Part shown: positions 13,190 through 13,422 of the stretch, piece after piece
Layout: every line of letters begins with the position of its first letter
How positions within the stretch are numbered: the first letter of the stretch is position 1
Source of the DNA: JBBCJM01 sp037190175
GTDB lineage: Bacteria; Pseudomonadota; Alphaproteobacteria; Rhodobacterales; Rhodobacteraceae
Direction: 5' to 3'
Assembly: GCA_037190175.1 (NCBI GenBank)
Contig: JBBCJM010000084.1
Coordinates: forward strand, 1 to 13,422
DNA: 13,422 nt
The notes under the pieces: generated by a model
What the model was told of the DNA's origin: nothing
The model's database searches: none
Seen by the model: the letters and a program-made list of their open reading frames with translations, nothing else
Position numbers and translations under genes: made by a program

Positions 13190-13422
13190 TCACTCCGCCG
13201 CCGTGCCGTATTCGACGTTGCGCCCGCCATAGCGGCGCACCCGGATGTTGCATTGCTCGGCATGGCCCACGAAGCCCTCCAACATGCACAGCCGCGAGCC
13301 GTATTCGCCGACCAGCGCCGAGGCCGCGTCGGTGGTGACCTTCTGATAGCTGTGGGTCTTCAGGAACTTGCCCACCCAAAGCCCGCCGGTATAGCGCCCT
13401 GCCTTCTTGGTCGGCAGCGTGT
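13190..13422 (-). CDS. histidinol dehydrogenase family protein, HpsN-like (C-terminal end, cut by window edge)
   Basis: About 77 C-terminal residues are visible, from TLPT at the window edge to a TGA at 13190-13192. They match the end of HisD-family NAD-dependent dehydrogenases. TLPT corresponds to the HVLPT segment, and the next codon fits a His as far as it is visible. LEGFVGHAE supplies Glu and His spaced five apart, as in the catalytic Glu414/His419 pair of E. coli HisD. The wording TGGLWVGKFLKT and IRVRRYGG resembles the sulfopropanediol dehydrogenase (HpsN) branch more than biosynthetic HisD, though I rely on memory for that. Such enzymes oxidise a primary alcohol to a carboxylate in two steps. 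No other histidine biosynthesis gene is nearby, which supports a catabolic role. The substrate is unknown. Confidence 0.85.
   Translation of the reverse strand, partial: TLPTKKAGRYTGGLWVGKFLKTHSYQKVTTDAASALVGEYGSRLCMLEGFVGHAEQCNIRVRRYGGRNVEYGTAAE

Noticed and set aside
1..13422. Mobile elements, CRISPR arrays, toxin-antitoxin or phage-defence genes
   Set aside because: I saw no transposase or integrase motifs, no regularly spaced repeats, no tRNA or attachment-site-like ends; all genes read as metabolic, transport or regulatory.

Overview
The window is GC-rich, and the real genes have strongly G/C-biased third codon positions. This produces long spurious antisense reading frames. GC content, gene families and layout suggest an alphaproteobacterium, probably of the Rhodobacterales/Paracoccaceae type. 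That placement is inference; no rRNA or other phylogenetic marker is present.

Almost all of the sequence is coding: fourteen genes, two cut by the window edges, thirteen on the minus strand and one on the plus strand. Read in the direction of transcription, operon A enters from the right edge. It encodes the C-terminal end of a histidinol-dehydrogenase-family protein (HpsN-like), two related double-NTF2 (SnoaL-like) proteins, a MetE-like zinc methyltransferase-family protein, a small alpha/beta hydrolase and an RraA-family aldolase/decarboxylase-like protein. Most of these overlap by ATGA. The operon ends tail to tail with a plus-strand LacI-family regulator gene; the two stop codons share one CTAG. 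A 182-bp divergent region holds weak operator candidates and separates the regulator from operon B. Operon B encodes a complete CUT1-type (sugar/polyol class) ABC importer, in the order twin-arginine binding protein, two permeases and UgpC/MalK-type ATPase. It continues with a bicupin protein, an HpcH/HpaI-family aldolase, a third, more diverged double-NTF2 protein and the N-terminus of a 3-hydroxyisobutyrate-dehydrogenase-type oxidoreductase that leaves the window at the left.

Together this looks like a substrate-inducible uptake and catabolic island. A polar, probably polyhydroxylated or carboxylated small molecule would be imported by the ABC system and oxidised by the HisD-like and HIBADH-like dehydrogenases. 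It could then be rearranged or hydrolysed (NTF2 proteins, hydrolase, cupin), possibly demethylated or dealkylated (MetE-like), and cleaved to pyruvate or another oxoacid (HpaI and RraA types), under LacI-type control. The substrate cannot be read from the sequence. I do not recognise the combination as a described pathway. The three double-NTF2 paralogues with a zinc methyltransferase-like protein and two unrelated pyruvate-aldolase families are its most distinctive part. I see no mobile elements, CRISPR arrays, tRNAs or rRNAs, and no gene-free stretch longer than 182 bp.
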